Source of the DNA: Mesostigma viride
Taxonomy: Eukaryota > Streptophyta > Mesostigmatophyceae > Mesostigmatales > Mesostigmataceae
Length of the DNA: 60,000 nucleotides
Assembly (NCBI GenBank): GCA_009746045.1
Contig: RPFO01000080.1
Coordinates: 1,162,920 to 1,222,919 of the forward strand
Reading direction: 5' to 3'
Of this stretch, positions 12,206 to 23,365 are shown one piece after another. Every line of letters begins with the position of its first letter. The first letter of the stretch is position 1. A model generated the notes under the pieces. The model did no database searches. It was not told where the DNA came from and worked only from the letters and a program-made list of their open reading frames with translations. Both the position numbers and the translations under genes were made by a program.

Positions 12206-13305
12206 ACCGGCTCTGTTGCTGCGTGTAGTTTTGTGATGTATAGTTAGTTGTACCTTGTGCACCTGGCGTGGTCCTTGGATGTCCGTGTCAGATTACTATT
12301 AATTTCTTCCGGGTTATTCTCCCAGTTATCGGGTTTTCCTTATGTTGCATGCCCATCTCACCTCCGTAATCTATCATTCTCAATGAATATATATCCGATC
12401 CAGCTGTTTGCCCCGCAACCTCTAATCACGGCAGGTGCGTCCTGCGGCAGCTGCGGGCTTGCTCTCGATACTACTGGGACGCACTACATCGCGTGCATGG
12501 GTGGCCAGCAGAACCAGAACTGGTTCCTCTATCTCCATACCGCTCTCCTCCGGGTGGTGTGTGCCATGGTTCGGTCGGTCTTTCCCCACTCCACCATCAA
12601 GTGCGAGGACGCGGATGGGGCCGCCCTCTACTCACCCAACCACCGCCCCGACATTACCGTGCTTGACTGCGAGGGGCAGGGTTGCCACCTGCTCATCGAC
12701 GTCTCCGTGGCTCGGCTGCTCTCTGGTCGCCACATCCTCCGGGCGGCTGTGGATGCCGGCGCTGCTGCCGCTGAGGCTGACGCGAGCGCGCCAAGTTTGC
12801 CTCCTACGGCAATGTGGGGCCCCACCGGGTCATCCCCTTTGTCCTTGAGGAGTTCGGGGCCATGGGCCCCAAGACAGCGGAGTTTTTCCACGAGTGCTGC
12901 CAGCGCCGTGAAGACCGCCTCGACCTCAAGGGTCAGACCCGCCCCGTGGTCTGCCCGCACGTACGCAGTCCTCGTATTGGCGGCAGCGCCTGTCACTCGC
13001 CCTCACTCGCACCGTGGCTGATGTGTTATTCCGCCGCACCCGGGCCGACTTTGTGGCGTCCCATGCGGTCTAGATCCCTCCCAGGCCTGCATGGTGGGCC
13101 GGCAGCAATGTTGCTGCGTGTGGTAGTTTTGTGATGTATACATAGTTAGTTGTACCTTGTGCAGCTGGCGTGATCCTTGGATGTCCGTGTCAGATTACTT
13201 TTTCTTCAGGGTTCTTCTTAGAACTTTTCGGGGTTCTGCTTATGTTGCATGCCAATCTCACCACCGTAATTTATCATTCTTAATGAATATATATCCGATC
13301 TGGGT
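12206..13305 (+). mobile_element. Tandem 3' ends of a LINE-like element
   Basis: Two similar stretches of about 185 bp (12223-12405 and 13115-13302) flank a C-terminal coding piece. Each runs from TTTTGTGATGTATA to ATATATCCGATC. Together with the tail at 9450-9783 the order is tail, UTR, tail, UTR: a head-to-tail array of two 3' ends, with the first tail split from its UTR by the 9788-12205 transposon. Confidence 0.65.
12409..13073 (+). pseudogene. Zinc-finger plus PD-(D/E)XK-like tail of a LINE-like polyprotein, copy 2
   Basis: The frame starts within the element and has a Cys/His module (CGSCGLALDTTGTHYIAC). A nuclease-like core follows: RPDITVLDCEG...LLIDVSV, which fits the P-D...D-V-x-V pattern of restriction-like folds found at the C-termini of some non-LTR reverse transcriptases. 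A frameshift near 12795 moves the rest (GPHRVIPFVLEEFG...) to another frame. A small insertion near 12960 (tacgca, relative to copy 1) disturbs it again. No reverse transcriptase remains. Confidence 0.55.
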
Positions 13306-13386
13306 CTGCATGCGAGCTTGAACGATCAGGGGACTTAATTAATTAGACTCGTGCTCCCGTTGGGGAGTCACGGAGCATTAACCCCG

Positions 13387-13438
13387 ATGGATGGATGGAT
13401 GGATGGATGGATGGATGGATGGATGGATGGATGGATGG
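13387..13438. repeat. GATG tetranucleotide run
   Basis: About 13 tandem units of GATG lie within the LINE-C 3' untranslated part, just inside the terminal hairpin. Confidence 0.9.
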
Positions 13439-13522
13439 GTGCAATTACAGTCCTACCGGTCTAATCTATCTACATCACGGCTACCTACAACATCTATCTA
13501 ACAGCATTACTAATTACAACAT

Positions 13523-15130
13523 CTATCTAGACAGCATCACGCTGCCGTAGGGGAGCTGTCTGGAGTGCCTCCCGCGAGATTGCACACGCGGGCGCTTCCC
13601 CACAGGGGGGGGCTCGTTGTCCTCTATGACCTGGGCCCACTTGGCCTTGTCCATCATCTTCTTCCAAATCACGGAGAGGCCTAGGCCCTCCATGTCCTCT
13701 ACTAGCTGTTCTTTGAAGGTGCGGGCCTTGCGGCGTCTAACATCACGGGGCCCGGCCCACGTCAGGAGGTGCCGGCCAGGCTGAGCTGGTCGCAGTCCTG
13801 CGGGGGGGCCACGTGAGGTGTCTACCTGGTTGGTGCGAGCTAGGTGCCCTACTATATAGTAGGGCACCTAGCTAGCGCTATAGCTGCAGGCGCCGCTGCT
13901 TAATGGTGCTGGTGATATATGGCATGCCCTGGTACAGGTCCTCATTGCGGACATGAGCAGCATATCCTACTCTGAAAATGGAGCGCAGCATGTAGTGGTG
14001 TCCAGCTTGCGGGCCAGGTCGGCGGTGAGGGTCCACGTCTCGGCCCCATACGTGAGAACAGGAAGGACGAGGACCTTGAACAGGTCCTGTTTCTCGATCT
14101 TGCCCAGGGGCTTGCGCCACAGGGCCCGGTACTGGCGTAAAGCGTGCCAGGCGAGGGAGATGCGGTGGTCCACATCAACCTCGCAGCTGGGGAGCAGGCT
14201 GCCCAGCAGCTTGACGCGGTCCCGATACAGGACTCGAGAGCCGTCGAGGAGATAGAGGGGTGGCGGTGAGTGGGTGAGCCCAACCGCCAGGGCCTCTGTC
14301 TTCTTGCTGACCTCAAGCCCCATGCACTGCACGGGCCTCGATAGCCAGTCAGTCAAGCCATGTCTGCACGTGTCCAGTGTCCTCGAAGAGGGTGGTGTCG
14401 TCTGCGTAGATGATGTCTGCCAGCCGAATCTCCGTGTCCGCTCCGCCATGCCAGAATTTGTTAGCAACCTGCACCCCTGGTTCCCTCATACCCACAATGC
14501 GGGCAAATCGCTTGCGCGCCTGAATCATTACGTATTCGACCACAATAATGAATAGGTAGGGCGACAGCACGCAGCCCTGCCACACACCCTTCTGTAAAGG
14601 GCATGGTGGCGTGGTCCCGTAAGAAGTGCGCACCGAAGTAGTGGACCCTTCATACAGGTTGCGGATGACAGCAATCAGGGGGCGGGGGATCCGGAACAGC
14701 TCGAGGATGTCCCAAAGCGCAGGCCAGAAAACCGAATCGAAGGCTTTGATGAAGTCCACCAGCACAAGGTGCAAAGGGGACTCACCAGGCTAAAGGCGTT
14801 GCAGTTCCTCCACCAGTCGGCGAGTAGCGAAGAGCGCCTGTACTGTACGTGTTGCGACCTGAACGGAAGCCGTGCTGAGTCTCGCTGAGGTGACCGTCCA
14901 GGGCCGTGCGCAGGCGGTTCAGGATGAGCCGCATAAGTAAGAAGCTTGAGGGGGGCGCTTTGAATGCACACCCCTCTGTAGTTGCCGGGGTCGGCTGGCG
15001 ACCCCTTGTTCTTGTACAGCATCGTGCGAAAACTGTGTTGCCAGGCTGCTGGAGGTGGTTGCGACGACAGCAGAAGGCGGTTGCAGATGTGCCGGAAGAG
15101 CAGCATAATATAGGACCACCCTTGGCCCCT
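13523..15130 (-). pseudogene. LINE-C reverse transcriptase, frameshifted
   Basis: Pieces in different frames read in order. FRTMLYKNKGSPADPGNYRG lies near 15050; LNRLRTALDGHLSETQHGFR follows near 14900; then VDFIKAFDSVFWPALW (about 14760) and WQGCVLSPYLFIIVVEYV. The catalytic IIYADDTTLF is near 14400. The thumb-like part is LLGSLLPS and VLTYGAETWTL. The end is GHLARTNQVDTS, stopping at 13523. At least four shifts are required. The order and motifs match the LINE-B RT at 47318-48931. Confidence 0.75.
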
Positions 15131-15654
15131 GCCGCCTGCACGCTCCGCCTTAGGCACACCAGCCGGCGCAGCACCGGTGGGTGGAGAAGTGTCACTCTGC
15201 GCCTGTGCAGTCGCAGCATGGACGGGAAGTGCAACCCGCTGCACCCTCCGCACACCTTGCGCTGCTAGCAAGGTGTACCCCACCTGCCAGGCTGACATGG
15301 CCTGGCCAATGAGCGACCATCGCTCCACCTCCAGGAGCCCTGGGGCGGCGGATGCACCTTCGGCAAAGCCCATGCTTAGTTCACGAAACCCCGCGGGTGG
15401 CTCAACCAAGAGACCTGTGGCACGCTCCCACACAAGCCCCTTGCCCCGGTCACGATAAGCCTGCATGGGACCCTTGGTAACTGACAAGGGTGGGCAGTGC
15501 TCGCATGGGGGCGCCTGCCTTGTTGACGGGCGCGTAGGGTGCCTGATCATCGTGCTCCACATACTGCGCCGTGAGTTGACTGGGCAACACGACATCGACC
15601 GGTGGCAGCTCAATGTGGCTAGCGACATGCTGCATCACCGCCTGCGTAGAACCT

Positions 15655-16442
15655 GTGTCAGAAATTTTCATTTAATTCCTTGGTCGTCAAGACTGATTGA
15701 GACAATTGATGGACAGTTTATTCATTGCATATTTAGGTTACGGACTGCCACCGTTTCACCGCCAAAGCCATGGTGCGGTTCCCGGGTGGGGACCATAGCA
15801 TCCATAGCCACACTGGGCTCGGACTGCAAGGTAAGTGCAACGTAGGTGCGTCACTTCCTTATCAAGGCACATTGGGGCAGCGGTGCACGTTCTAGAATAT
15901 TCTGCACAAGTTGCCAGCTGTCGATTATACAATTGATGATTAGGAGAACGCCAGATGTCAAGTAACTAACACGGCATACAATGCATCTAGAACTGGATTC
16001 AGTCATACGAAATATCCAACACGGAATATTCGGCCGAGGATAGTACCGTCGGCACCTAAGGTACGCAAAGTATTGTGCCGGAATTACAACTTCGGCACTA
16101 CATAACTTTTGCTATACTGCACTATATTCAGTGCTATAAGTTGTGCCGGAATGCTCACGGCGGGCCCTACCAAGCCTATTTAATTATCGGCCAAAAAGAC
16201 GGCAGGCGGGTGCGATTGTTAGGGACGCAACCCTAATACCTCCGTTTACAACATGATGGCCAGACACTACAAATGTAAACAGGCAGTTGGGCACACAGGG
16301 TGAAATTCACCTCTGACACCCCCCTTGCACAATGCCTAAAGTGAAGACACTACGCAGGTAGGGCAAACAGTCTCTCCCCCCTCAATTCAGGCAAGGGCCT
16401 AAACGGCTAGGTAGGGCAGCCAGGTATAAACATACTCTGACA
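15655..16442. mobile_element. 788 bp insertion flanked by 100 bp direct repeats
   Basis: The segment starts GTGTCAGAAATTTT and ends TCTGACA, so its edges form a short inverted pair (GTGTCAGA/TCTGACAC, using one flanking base). It is bracketed by exact-looking 100 bp direct repeats, 15555-15654 and 16443-16542, both coding for the same part of the methyltransferase (SHIELPPVDVVLPSQLTAQY). Removing the segment and one repeat restores continuity of that protein region. No open frame of note lies inside. Confidence 0.65.
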
Positions 16443-16654
16443 CTCCACATACTGCGCCGTGAGTTGACTGGGCAACACGACATCGACCGGTGGCAGCTCA
16501 ATGTGGCTAGCGACATGCTGCATCACCGCCTGCGTAGAACCTTGGCCAGCGATGTTGGTCCAGAACGCGCGCAGCCGATGGGTATTCCCTCCCAGCCCGG
16601 CATAATTTGTCCGACACCACGGGTTCCCCCAAAATACCCACAATGGTGCCCCAA

Positions 16655-17011
16655 ACCTCTCTTGCTGACGAGCTCAAGAACCAGCTTCTTACCCTCATGG
16701 GCCTGGTAGGTGAGGTAGAACTGCGTGGGTGCCACCGCCTTCCCCACTCACGGGACAAGGCGGCTCCCCCACCAGTCCTACTCACCTTCTCCTCCCCTGA
16801 GGATAAGCAGCGGTTCCTCTCTCGTCGCAAGCGGTTGCACGACCTCACCTGGACGCTGGATGACGACCTCACCCCCGCTCAGCAACAGCAGCGACGCGAC
16901 CTGTGGCCGGAATACCTCCGCCATAAGCAGGACCCCCAGAAGCCCAAGGTGTACTGGAGGGGCGGGGACCTGATGATCAACCACAAGATGTGGACGCCCC
17001 CAGCGGGCTAG
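16655..17011 (+). pseudogene. LINE ORF1 C-terminal fragment
   Basis: From about SLADELKNQLLTLMGLVGE onward the frame matches the ORF1 at 57287-56268 in layout: a helical stretch, LPHSRDKAAPPPVLLTF, FLSRRKRL, then WTLDDDLTPAQ and a basic tail with VYWRGGDL. It ends with a stop at 17011. The 5' half of ORF1 is missing. Confidence 0.65.
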
Positions 17012-17375
17012 AATAGCAATAGCCCTAGCTTGTAACCATTGGCGTCACTGCCGCTAAGGCAGCCATGCCTAGAATGTTGCCTAGCTGTGCCAACACACCT
17101 AGTCACGTGCCGCCAACGCACGGTACACAACCAGCCATAGCCTAGTCCTAGTACAGCCATGCTACGCCCTGGCTATGTTCAGATTACTTGCCCACGCTCC
17201 TTGCTATGATATGCTCACATGGGTCTTATTGCACCCACAGTTTGCCGGATCGTTAGCCTGTCCTTTTAGCTAGCCGCGCCCGATTGCAGCTGTGGCATGC
17301 CTTTGGCATGAAGGAGACTGGGGGTCTCTGCCCTTTCTCCTGTAGTGCACACACAGGGATTAAAAGCACTTCGGT

Positions 17376-17405
17376 GCTCCGTGACTCCCCAACGGGAGCA
17401 CGAGT
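17376..17405. repeat. 30 bp LINE terminal hairpin, inverted copy of 13347-13376
   Basis: The sequence GCTCCGTGACTCCCCAACGG... (30 bp) has an exact reverse complement at 13347-13376. In both places it is followed outward by TTAATTAA repeats. The stem is GTGCTCC/GGGAGCAC. It is probably the 3' recognition structure for LINE reverse transcription. Confidence 0.8.
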
Positions 17406-18017
17406 TTAATTAATTAATTAATTAATTAATCCTCCCGAACAGTGGGGCTGGGACTGTCCACCGCCACTACGTTTTCAAATAAGTAGGCGGGTGGCACCTG
17501 CTGCAGCTGCTGGAGCTCGCCCACAATGCGCAGCATGTCCCAAAATAGGCCGCTCCTGCTGTCGGCAAGGCCCCGGCCATGCCCAGCCTGGCTCATGCCT
17601 TGGCACTCCCAGCCAGCAATGACCAACCCTACCTCGCCATGTTGTGAGATGAGGCGGCGCAGCTGCTGCTGCCCAAGGAAGCGCACGTCATGAGTGCCCT
17701 CGCCGAAGACATCAGCCCAGGCGGATGGAGGGAATTGTGCTGGGTATGCTTGCGACAAGATAGCGCAGTGGTGCAAATATGCCGCCCTGGCTGTGAGCGA
17801 TGCCTCCACCGCAATGAGCTTGCTGCATACCCCCCGCTGCTCAGGAAACCGGCTATGCCGCCACCCATACCTGCGAACAGCTCCAGCACGACGGTGGCAC
17901 GCCCGAAGTCCGGGATGCGTTCCAGCACCTCTGCGCTAAAGCCGGGGTACGGCGTGATGGCACCCGGCTGGCGCCGCTTCCCCCCAGCACCCTTGGGCAG
18001 TGCCTGACATGCCGCCA

Positions 18018-21000
18018 TCACCCGTGCACGCACATCGCGCAGGCGTGGCAGGGGCGCAACCTGGGCAAGCCAACTTTGCCTCTGCGCATCCCGCGCTGGC
18101 AACGCCGCAGGCAGCACACACCGGTGCCTATCGCGCGCGCGCTTGTCGCTAGCCGCTTGCGCCATGTGCACCGCTTGCGCGTCCGGCCACACGCCCCCCC
18201 CCAGTTCTCAGCCGCATCCCCTGGCTCCACCTCTATGCTGGCGGGCGACACCACTGCAGCCACACACGCGTCTAGCGACACCACCCCCTGCGGGTTAGGC
18301 TCCGGGTCGCTGCTGCACTGAATGGGAAGAAGCGCCTTTTGCTTCCCCTCCCCCTGCCAATCACGGCGGTAGGTCGCAACCTCCAGCCAAGGGTCAATTA
18401 TGAGCCCGAGGCGATACATGACGTCCATCCCGATAAGGGCTGCATACCCACACCTGTCGACCACCAAGGCCGGCACAGCCACGCAGGCCATCCGCTTTGG
18501 GTCCGTGGGGTTGAGGATGACGTTGATCAGCATGGAAGTCATTGCATCGGGTCGCGCCGCTGGCCCTTTCCATCCCTCCACGAGAACGGTGCTGTCTATG
18601 AGCCCGCCGTTCTCACGGGTCGCACCACACATCTTGGCCAGCTCCATGGTGATCACGAGCGGCCCGGCTCCGCCATCCAGCTTGGTGACGGACTTTGCGC
18701 TGGGGCACACCATAGGGCCCCAACAAGTGCCGTCCTCGCTGATTGCCTGGAAAGCGATAGCCGGGGACCCATCAGGGTGCTTTGCCACCGTGACTGTCCT
18801 CGGCACCCGTGACATCCGCTCCTCGCGGGTTGCTTCCCGGGGCATGGTTGGTGCTGGGACGTCTGCCGGGGTTGCCGGCATAACTGGCATGGTGACCCGC
18901 CGCGCAGTTTCCGCCACCGGCAATGTGCGTGCGTCTAGGCTGTCGGCGCACCGCTGCAGTGCCGCAGCTGCTTGGTGCACCAACGTGATGCCCCGCTGCC
19001 CGCAGCCATCAATCACTTGCCTGGCAGAAAACAAGGGAGCATCAATCACTCCATCCACTGGCAAGAATGGTGGCAGCTTGCGCCGCTGCTCGGCGTCGGC
19101 GGGGTTCGGGTGCTCCAGCAGCGATGACTCACCGCCGGTTGAACCTGCCGGGAACGATGCAGGAAGCTGGGGTGGCCCCCCCTCACCATTTCCCGTGGTT
19201 GGTAGGAACGACGGCAATGCCCGTGCCTGCTTGCCTCGGGTAGCTGCCTGGACCTCGACGGCATGGATAGGAGCCCAGAACAAGTCGGGTTGCTCCACCA
19301 GCGTATACGCGTCATACGCTTCCATCCCCGCCGCCTGCCCACTCGGTTGGCTGGGTGACGCCGGCGCTGCCGATACCTCAGCTGCCTGCTCTGTTGGCGT
19401 GCTGTCGGCCGCCACCATGGCCGCTGCATGTGCTTGCACGGTCTTGGTGACCACTGGGTACTTGCACCCTGCCGGAGCATGGGCGGGCGTTCCAGCCGCG
19501 TGCTCCTTCTTGCACTGGGCTGGGCAGGCCCGCTTCACGTGATCTGGCTTCCCGCAGATCCAACATGCCTTGTGCGGGTCAGCCGTCGCCTGGCCGGTGC
19601 TGCTGGAGGCCGTGTTGTCGCCCCCCGCGCTGGCTGGCTTGTCCGCCTGCGACCCAAACTGCCGGCTGCTTGGTCCACCCCTTCCACCGCTGGACCCTCC
19701 ACCGCCTGATTGCGCGCCACCCACCCTGTTACCCTTGTGCGCTTGGGCGACTTCTTGGCGTACCAGCTCCACTAGGTCCGGGAGACCCCGTGCCTGTCGC
19801 CGGTTGAACGCATGCACTTCCGTGCACAGCTGGGCCAGGTCCCAATGACAACCAAATCTAGGTTGTGGGATCATGGCAGCTTTTGGACCCAACGCCTTGA
19901 GCCACTTCTCACACGCCTCCGCCTCCGTCCATGCCGGGACCTCATCCCGCAAGACCTCCAGGCGGTCCATCGTGGCGTCAGGCGACTCCTTGTCCCCCAC
20001 CTTGAAATCATGCCACTCCGCCTCCGCCTTGGTGGAGGAGTGGGCGTACTTGGCGCGCAGCAGTTCCCACAGCTCCTCGGCAGGGTCGACGTCAAATACC
20101 ACGTGTTGGTAGTCCGGCAAGCCTTGTTGGTCGCGCCTGTACCACACATCGGATCTTCCCGTCTTCAGCGCCACCTCATGGTAGCCTGTGACCCACCGCT
20201 GCACCAGCTTTTGCGTGTTGCCCGAGAAAAACATTGGGATGTTGTCCATCTCAAAGGACTTCGGCAGCTGGTTATGCGTGACGATATACTGCTGGTGCAG
20301 CCAAGTCTTATATTTCCAATAGGCTTGGTTGATGTCAACAAGCCCACCGTCAGCAGTATACCTGTCCTTGAGCTCCACCTGCGCTTGCACCGGCATTCCC
20401 ACCTTGGATCCCTCAATCGGCGACCCATTGTAGCCCACCGGCATGCTTGGCGTCCTTGGTAGAGTAGCCACAAACCTCGGCTCCAGCCCATAGCCTCGTT
20501 CCACCGTGTATGGACTGCCTCGCTGCAATCCCGGAATGATGCCTGGCCGCACCCACGGTGTTTGTAGCCGTGGCGTCGCTGGGTTTGTTGGTGCCGGCGC
20601 ATGCGGCACGCCAAAAGAAAACCCAGTTTGTGCACTAGGCATCCCAGGCACATGCTGCCGCGACGCCTGCATCTGTGGCGCTTGCGCCTGTGGCTGCACG
20701 GATGGTGCCTGCGACATTAAAGGCACCTGCGACTGCAACACCTGCGCTTGGGGCTGCCAAACTTGCGCCTGCGGCTGCAACACTTGCGGCTGTGGTAGGT
20801 GCGGCGCTGGTGTCAGCGTTGCTTGCGCGGTCCACGTCGCGTGCAGACTTGCAATCTGCGCCGCCAACTGCGCCGTCTGCTGCTGCTGCAACTGCATAGC
20901 CTGCTGTTGCTGCTGCATCTGTTGTTGGGATTGTGCTACATGTTGCAAAATCTGCTGCAACACATCCGCACCCACCCCCTGGCTGGCACTTGGCCCCGGC

Positions 21001-21387
21001 GCTAGCCCGGTGCCTGCCAACCCGCTGAGCCGTATCTGCGATGATGGTGTGATGGGAAGTACTGTTCCATCTTGAGGACCTGCCGCGCTGCCACCCAGCC
21101 CTCCGTTGACGACTGATGTGTCACCACCACCACAACAACGCCACCACTCCGATCGGCGACCCCCCCCCATTGCCCATCCCGGAACCCGAGGCTGCTGGTG
21201 GGACGAGTGGCCCATTGCCGTTGTCGCCAGTTGGCAAGGATGCCTGCGTGCCTGCAGCATCACCCTGCCGCGGTGCGCCATCCACCACCGTGCCTTGGTT
21301 GGGGTTGGCGCCCCCTTGATGTTGACCATCTTGGTCTGCCATCAAGCTTCGTGCTTGTGCTCTCGTGAGCACCGTTTCTGCAACCAA
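18018..21387 (-). pseudogene. Gag-protease polyprotein of the methyltransferase-bearing retroelement
   Basis: The natural start is probably in the frame opening at 21387 (MVAETVL..., or the MADQDG Met about 45 bases further in). A C homopolymer near 21171-21178 shifts it into the long frame that runs to 18018. A Gln-rich, probably coiled segment lies near 20950-20880. The capsid-like region contains FSGNTQKLVQRWVTGYHEVA and WHDFKVG. A CCHC knuckle (CWICGKPDHVKRAC) lies near 19560. A retropepsin-like domain has LDGGAG in place of DSG/DTG, then ALIGMDVMYRLGLIID. Beyond about 18170 the true product should switch frame into the methyltransferase. No RT or integrase of this element is found; they were probably lost on the left. 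Confidence 0.72.
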
Positions 21388-22708
21388 TCACTGGGCTACA
21401 GAGTGAGCAGACGTAGTGCAAAATCAGTATGCACCACAGGGGCCACCACTTGGCCCCTTCAACTTGCTGGCACCACACCAGATGCACAGGGCAAGGAGAA
21501 AGAAAACAATTGCCTGAAAGCTGAAAACCAATGCTGCTTCAGGACCTGCTTGCAAGCTGCCTGCCTTGACAGCCTTGCACAGCCAGCTTTACCTCTATTC
21601 CTAGTATTCAGGAAGAGGCCTCAGCCTTGACCAAGCTTACCTACCAACTCTCAGTTAGCTCTGTGTGGATAAGACGAGAAGCCAGTGCCAACTGCACTTC
21701 TCAAAAAGGTGAGACCTGAGAGTGAGGTATGACTAGGTTAGGCTTCACACTGTGTTCTTTGTTGCAAATGAAATAACGTTTTTATTACCAATACTCTACC
21801 TAACTTGGCAGCTCTGTTTCAGCAATGGCTGGGCTCGATGAAAGAAAGGAGGGCTGGCCACACTTGCCACGCACCACCATGACCAAGACAGAGTTCAAGG
21901 ATCCACACAGAGCTACATCCAACGCCCTGGTGGAAACACACACTTATCCCAATGAATGCCTTACACTTACGCAATATCTTGCGTCAGCCTTACCTCGTAG
22001 CCACGCTCAGTATCTGATCCTGACGACAACCGCTTTGTCGTCCATACTGCTTCAATTACACCAAAGCTACTCCGTGGCACTCGGCTTTGGTCAGCACCAA
22101 GACCTAAAAGTACACAAAATCCTAAGTCGTTGTCTGCAACGACTCCCTGTTCCGCATATGAAACATATCATCTAGCACTTTCTCTTTAAACGACAAAATC
22201 AACTAGGCAACCTGGGTAGGCCAGAAATCCCAGACGACAAAATGCCCTTGTCGCAGAGCACTCCAGTGTCGACTTGCCGACCCCTGAGCTTGCCAAACAA
22301 CTATATCACGAACCAAGCATGTACGACAACTAGCTGGCCCTGACGAGAAAAGCTGCCTCGTCGCATTCACAAAAGCGGCTTGCCAGCCTGCCGAATATCA
22401 ATGCCAATATTGCACGACATTATCTACCTGCAGCGGACAGTTCTCGAAATCAATAACGCGCCAGCTTGCGTGCACGTGCATGTTCAGCAGCTGCACGATC
22501 CGCATAATTGCCAGGCTGGCAGCCTAGCTTGGTCCGTGTTGTAGTCCAGCAGCCAGTGCGTGCTGCTTGCCAGCGTTGGCACTGACCTCCTGGTGACACA
22601 TGTCAGTACTGCTGTCACCTCCCAGTGCTGCGCGTCGCGCTACGGCGCTTGCGTTGCTCCCGTAAGGCCCAAATGCCAAAGGCGTAACAACTCGCACACG
22701 CGCAATGC
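21388..22708. other. Non-coding stretch upstream of the gag element
   Basis: No gene is recognised. The segment would be expected to contain the 5' LTR and leader of the gag-methyltransferase element, but I could not define LTR ends or a primer-binding site. Small open frames here (for example 21825-22175 +) show no family features. Confidence 0.35.
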
Positions 22709-23365
22709 CTAGCTGCCTCGCCTCGTCCCCCGGGCCGGCCGCGTGGCGGCCCCGCGTAAGGCCAATACTCGTGCGAATCGGAACGGCGCGCGACAGAGGG
22801 CCGCCCAGGCCTGGCCAATGCGGGTGTTGATGTCGTCGGCCTTGGAGGGAAGCCAGCTGCCAAGGAGCTTGAAGCGAGTCGCCGGGGGGACGGGGCTGCC
22901 GTCCAGCAAGAGGAGGGTGGGTGGGGCTATCCCAGCAGGGAAGCCGATGGCCATGACCTCCGTTTTCTTCTTGCTGATCATAAGCCCCACCGCCCGCGCT
23001 TCCAGTGATAAGCTGTCTAGCCAGAGTTGGGCTGACTCCGGGGTTTCCACGAGCGTCGTGTCATCAGCGTAGATCAGATCGCTCAGGCGGTAGGGTGGGT
23101 CAACCCCGCCGTAGCTGGCGTACTCCGTGACCTCGATCCCCAGCGGGCGCCCCTCCACCCGGGCGAAGTGGGCTTGTGCACGCCGCATACTATAGTCCAC
23201 CATAATGATGAATAGATATGGGGAGAGCACACAGCCCTGCCACACCCCGGTGTGCAGGGGGAACGCCGGCCGGAGTGACGCCGTCGGCGGTACGGACCTG
23301 GACTTGGGACCCTTCATAGAACTGGCGGATGATCTCAACGATGTACGATGGGACACGGCCCGCAC
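22709..23365 (-). pseudogene. LINE-A reverse transcriptase fragment
   Basis: The fragment begins at the same point in RT as the one at 58.3 kb (sequence encoding YIV..IIRQF) and runs through WQGCVLSPYLFIIMVDY, LIYADDTTLV and LLGSWLP before breaking off near 22709. A 4 bp insertion relative to the copy at 5.2 kb shifts the first part. It abuts, tail outward, a LINE-B 3' end on the opposite strand at 23361. Confidence 0.75.

Larger units (their letters stand above)
13331..15130 (-). mobile_element. LINE-C: 5'-truncated non-LTR retrotransposon
   Basis: The element begins inside the reverse transcriptase near 15130, where host methyltransferase sequence stops. It ends with a hairpin (13347-13376) followed by TTAATTAA (13331-13345). 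The same 30 bp hairpin occurs, inverted and identical, at 17376-17405, at the end of an ORF1-only element. It is inserted within the gag-methyltransferase retroelement. Confidence 0.72.
16655..17425 (+). mobile_element. ORF1-only LINE derivative (copy C0), 5'-truncated
   Basis: This copy consists of the C-terminal part of an ORF1 (to 17011), then about 360 bp of untranslated sequence, a terminal hairpin (17376-17405) and a TTAA-repeat tail to about 17425. No endonuclease or reverse transcriptase lies between ORF1 and the tail. It is inserted within the methyltransferase frame, which stops at the tail (17426). The hairpin is identical to that at the end of LINE-C. Confidence 0.7.
15130..18192 (-). 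pseudogene. Retroelement-borne cytosine-C5 DNA methyltransferase, interrupted
   Basis: Read on the - strand after the gag-protease frame, this shows the C5-methyltransferase motifs in order. Motif I is VVLELFAGMGGGIAGF (about 17910-17860). The catalytic loop is WECQGMSQAGHGRG (about 17610-17570), with ECQ in place of PCQ but the cysteine kept. ENV is near 17470. THRLRAFWTN is near 16570, ALPTLVSY near 15500 and MGFAEGASAAPG near 15370. It would methylate cytosines in DNA. It is broken by a frameshift near 17800, an ORF1-only LINE piece (16655-17425), a shift near 16600, a 788 bp insertion (15655-16442) and LINE-C at 15130. Cytosine methyltransferases captured by retrotransposons are known from algae; this copy is dead. 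Confidence 0.75.

Noticed and set aside
13347-17405. 4 kb DNA transposon with 30 bp terminal inverted repeats
   Set aside because: The two 30 bp sequences are the 3' hairpins of two LINE-type elements in opposite orientation, each with its own TTAA tail; no target duplication surrounds the pair.
18400-19542. 380-residue + strand frame
   Set aside because: Antisense shadow of the gag-protease frame; Ser/Ala-rich with no motifs.
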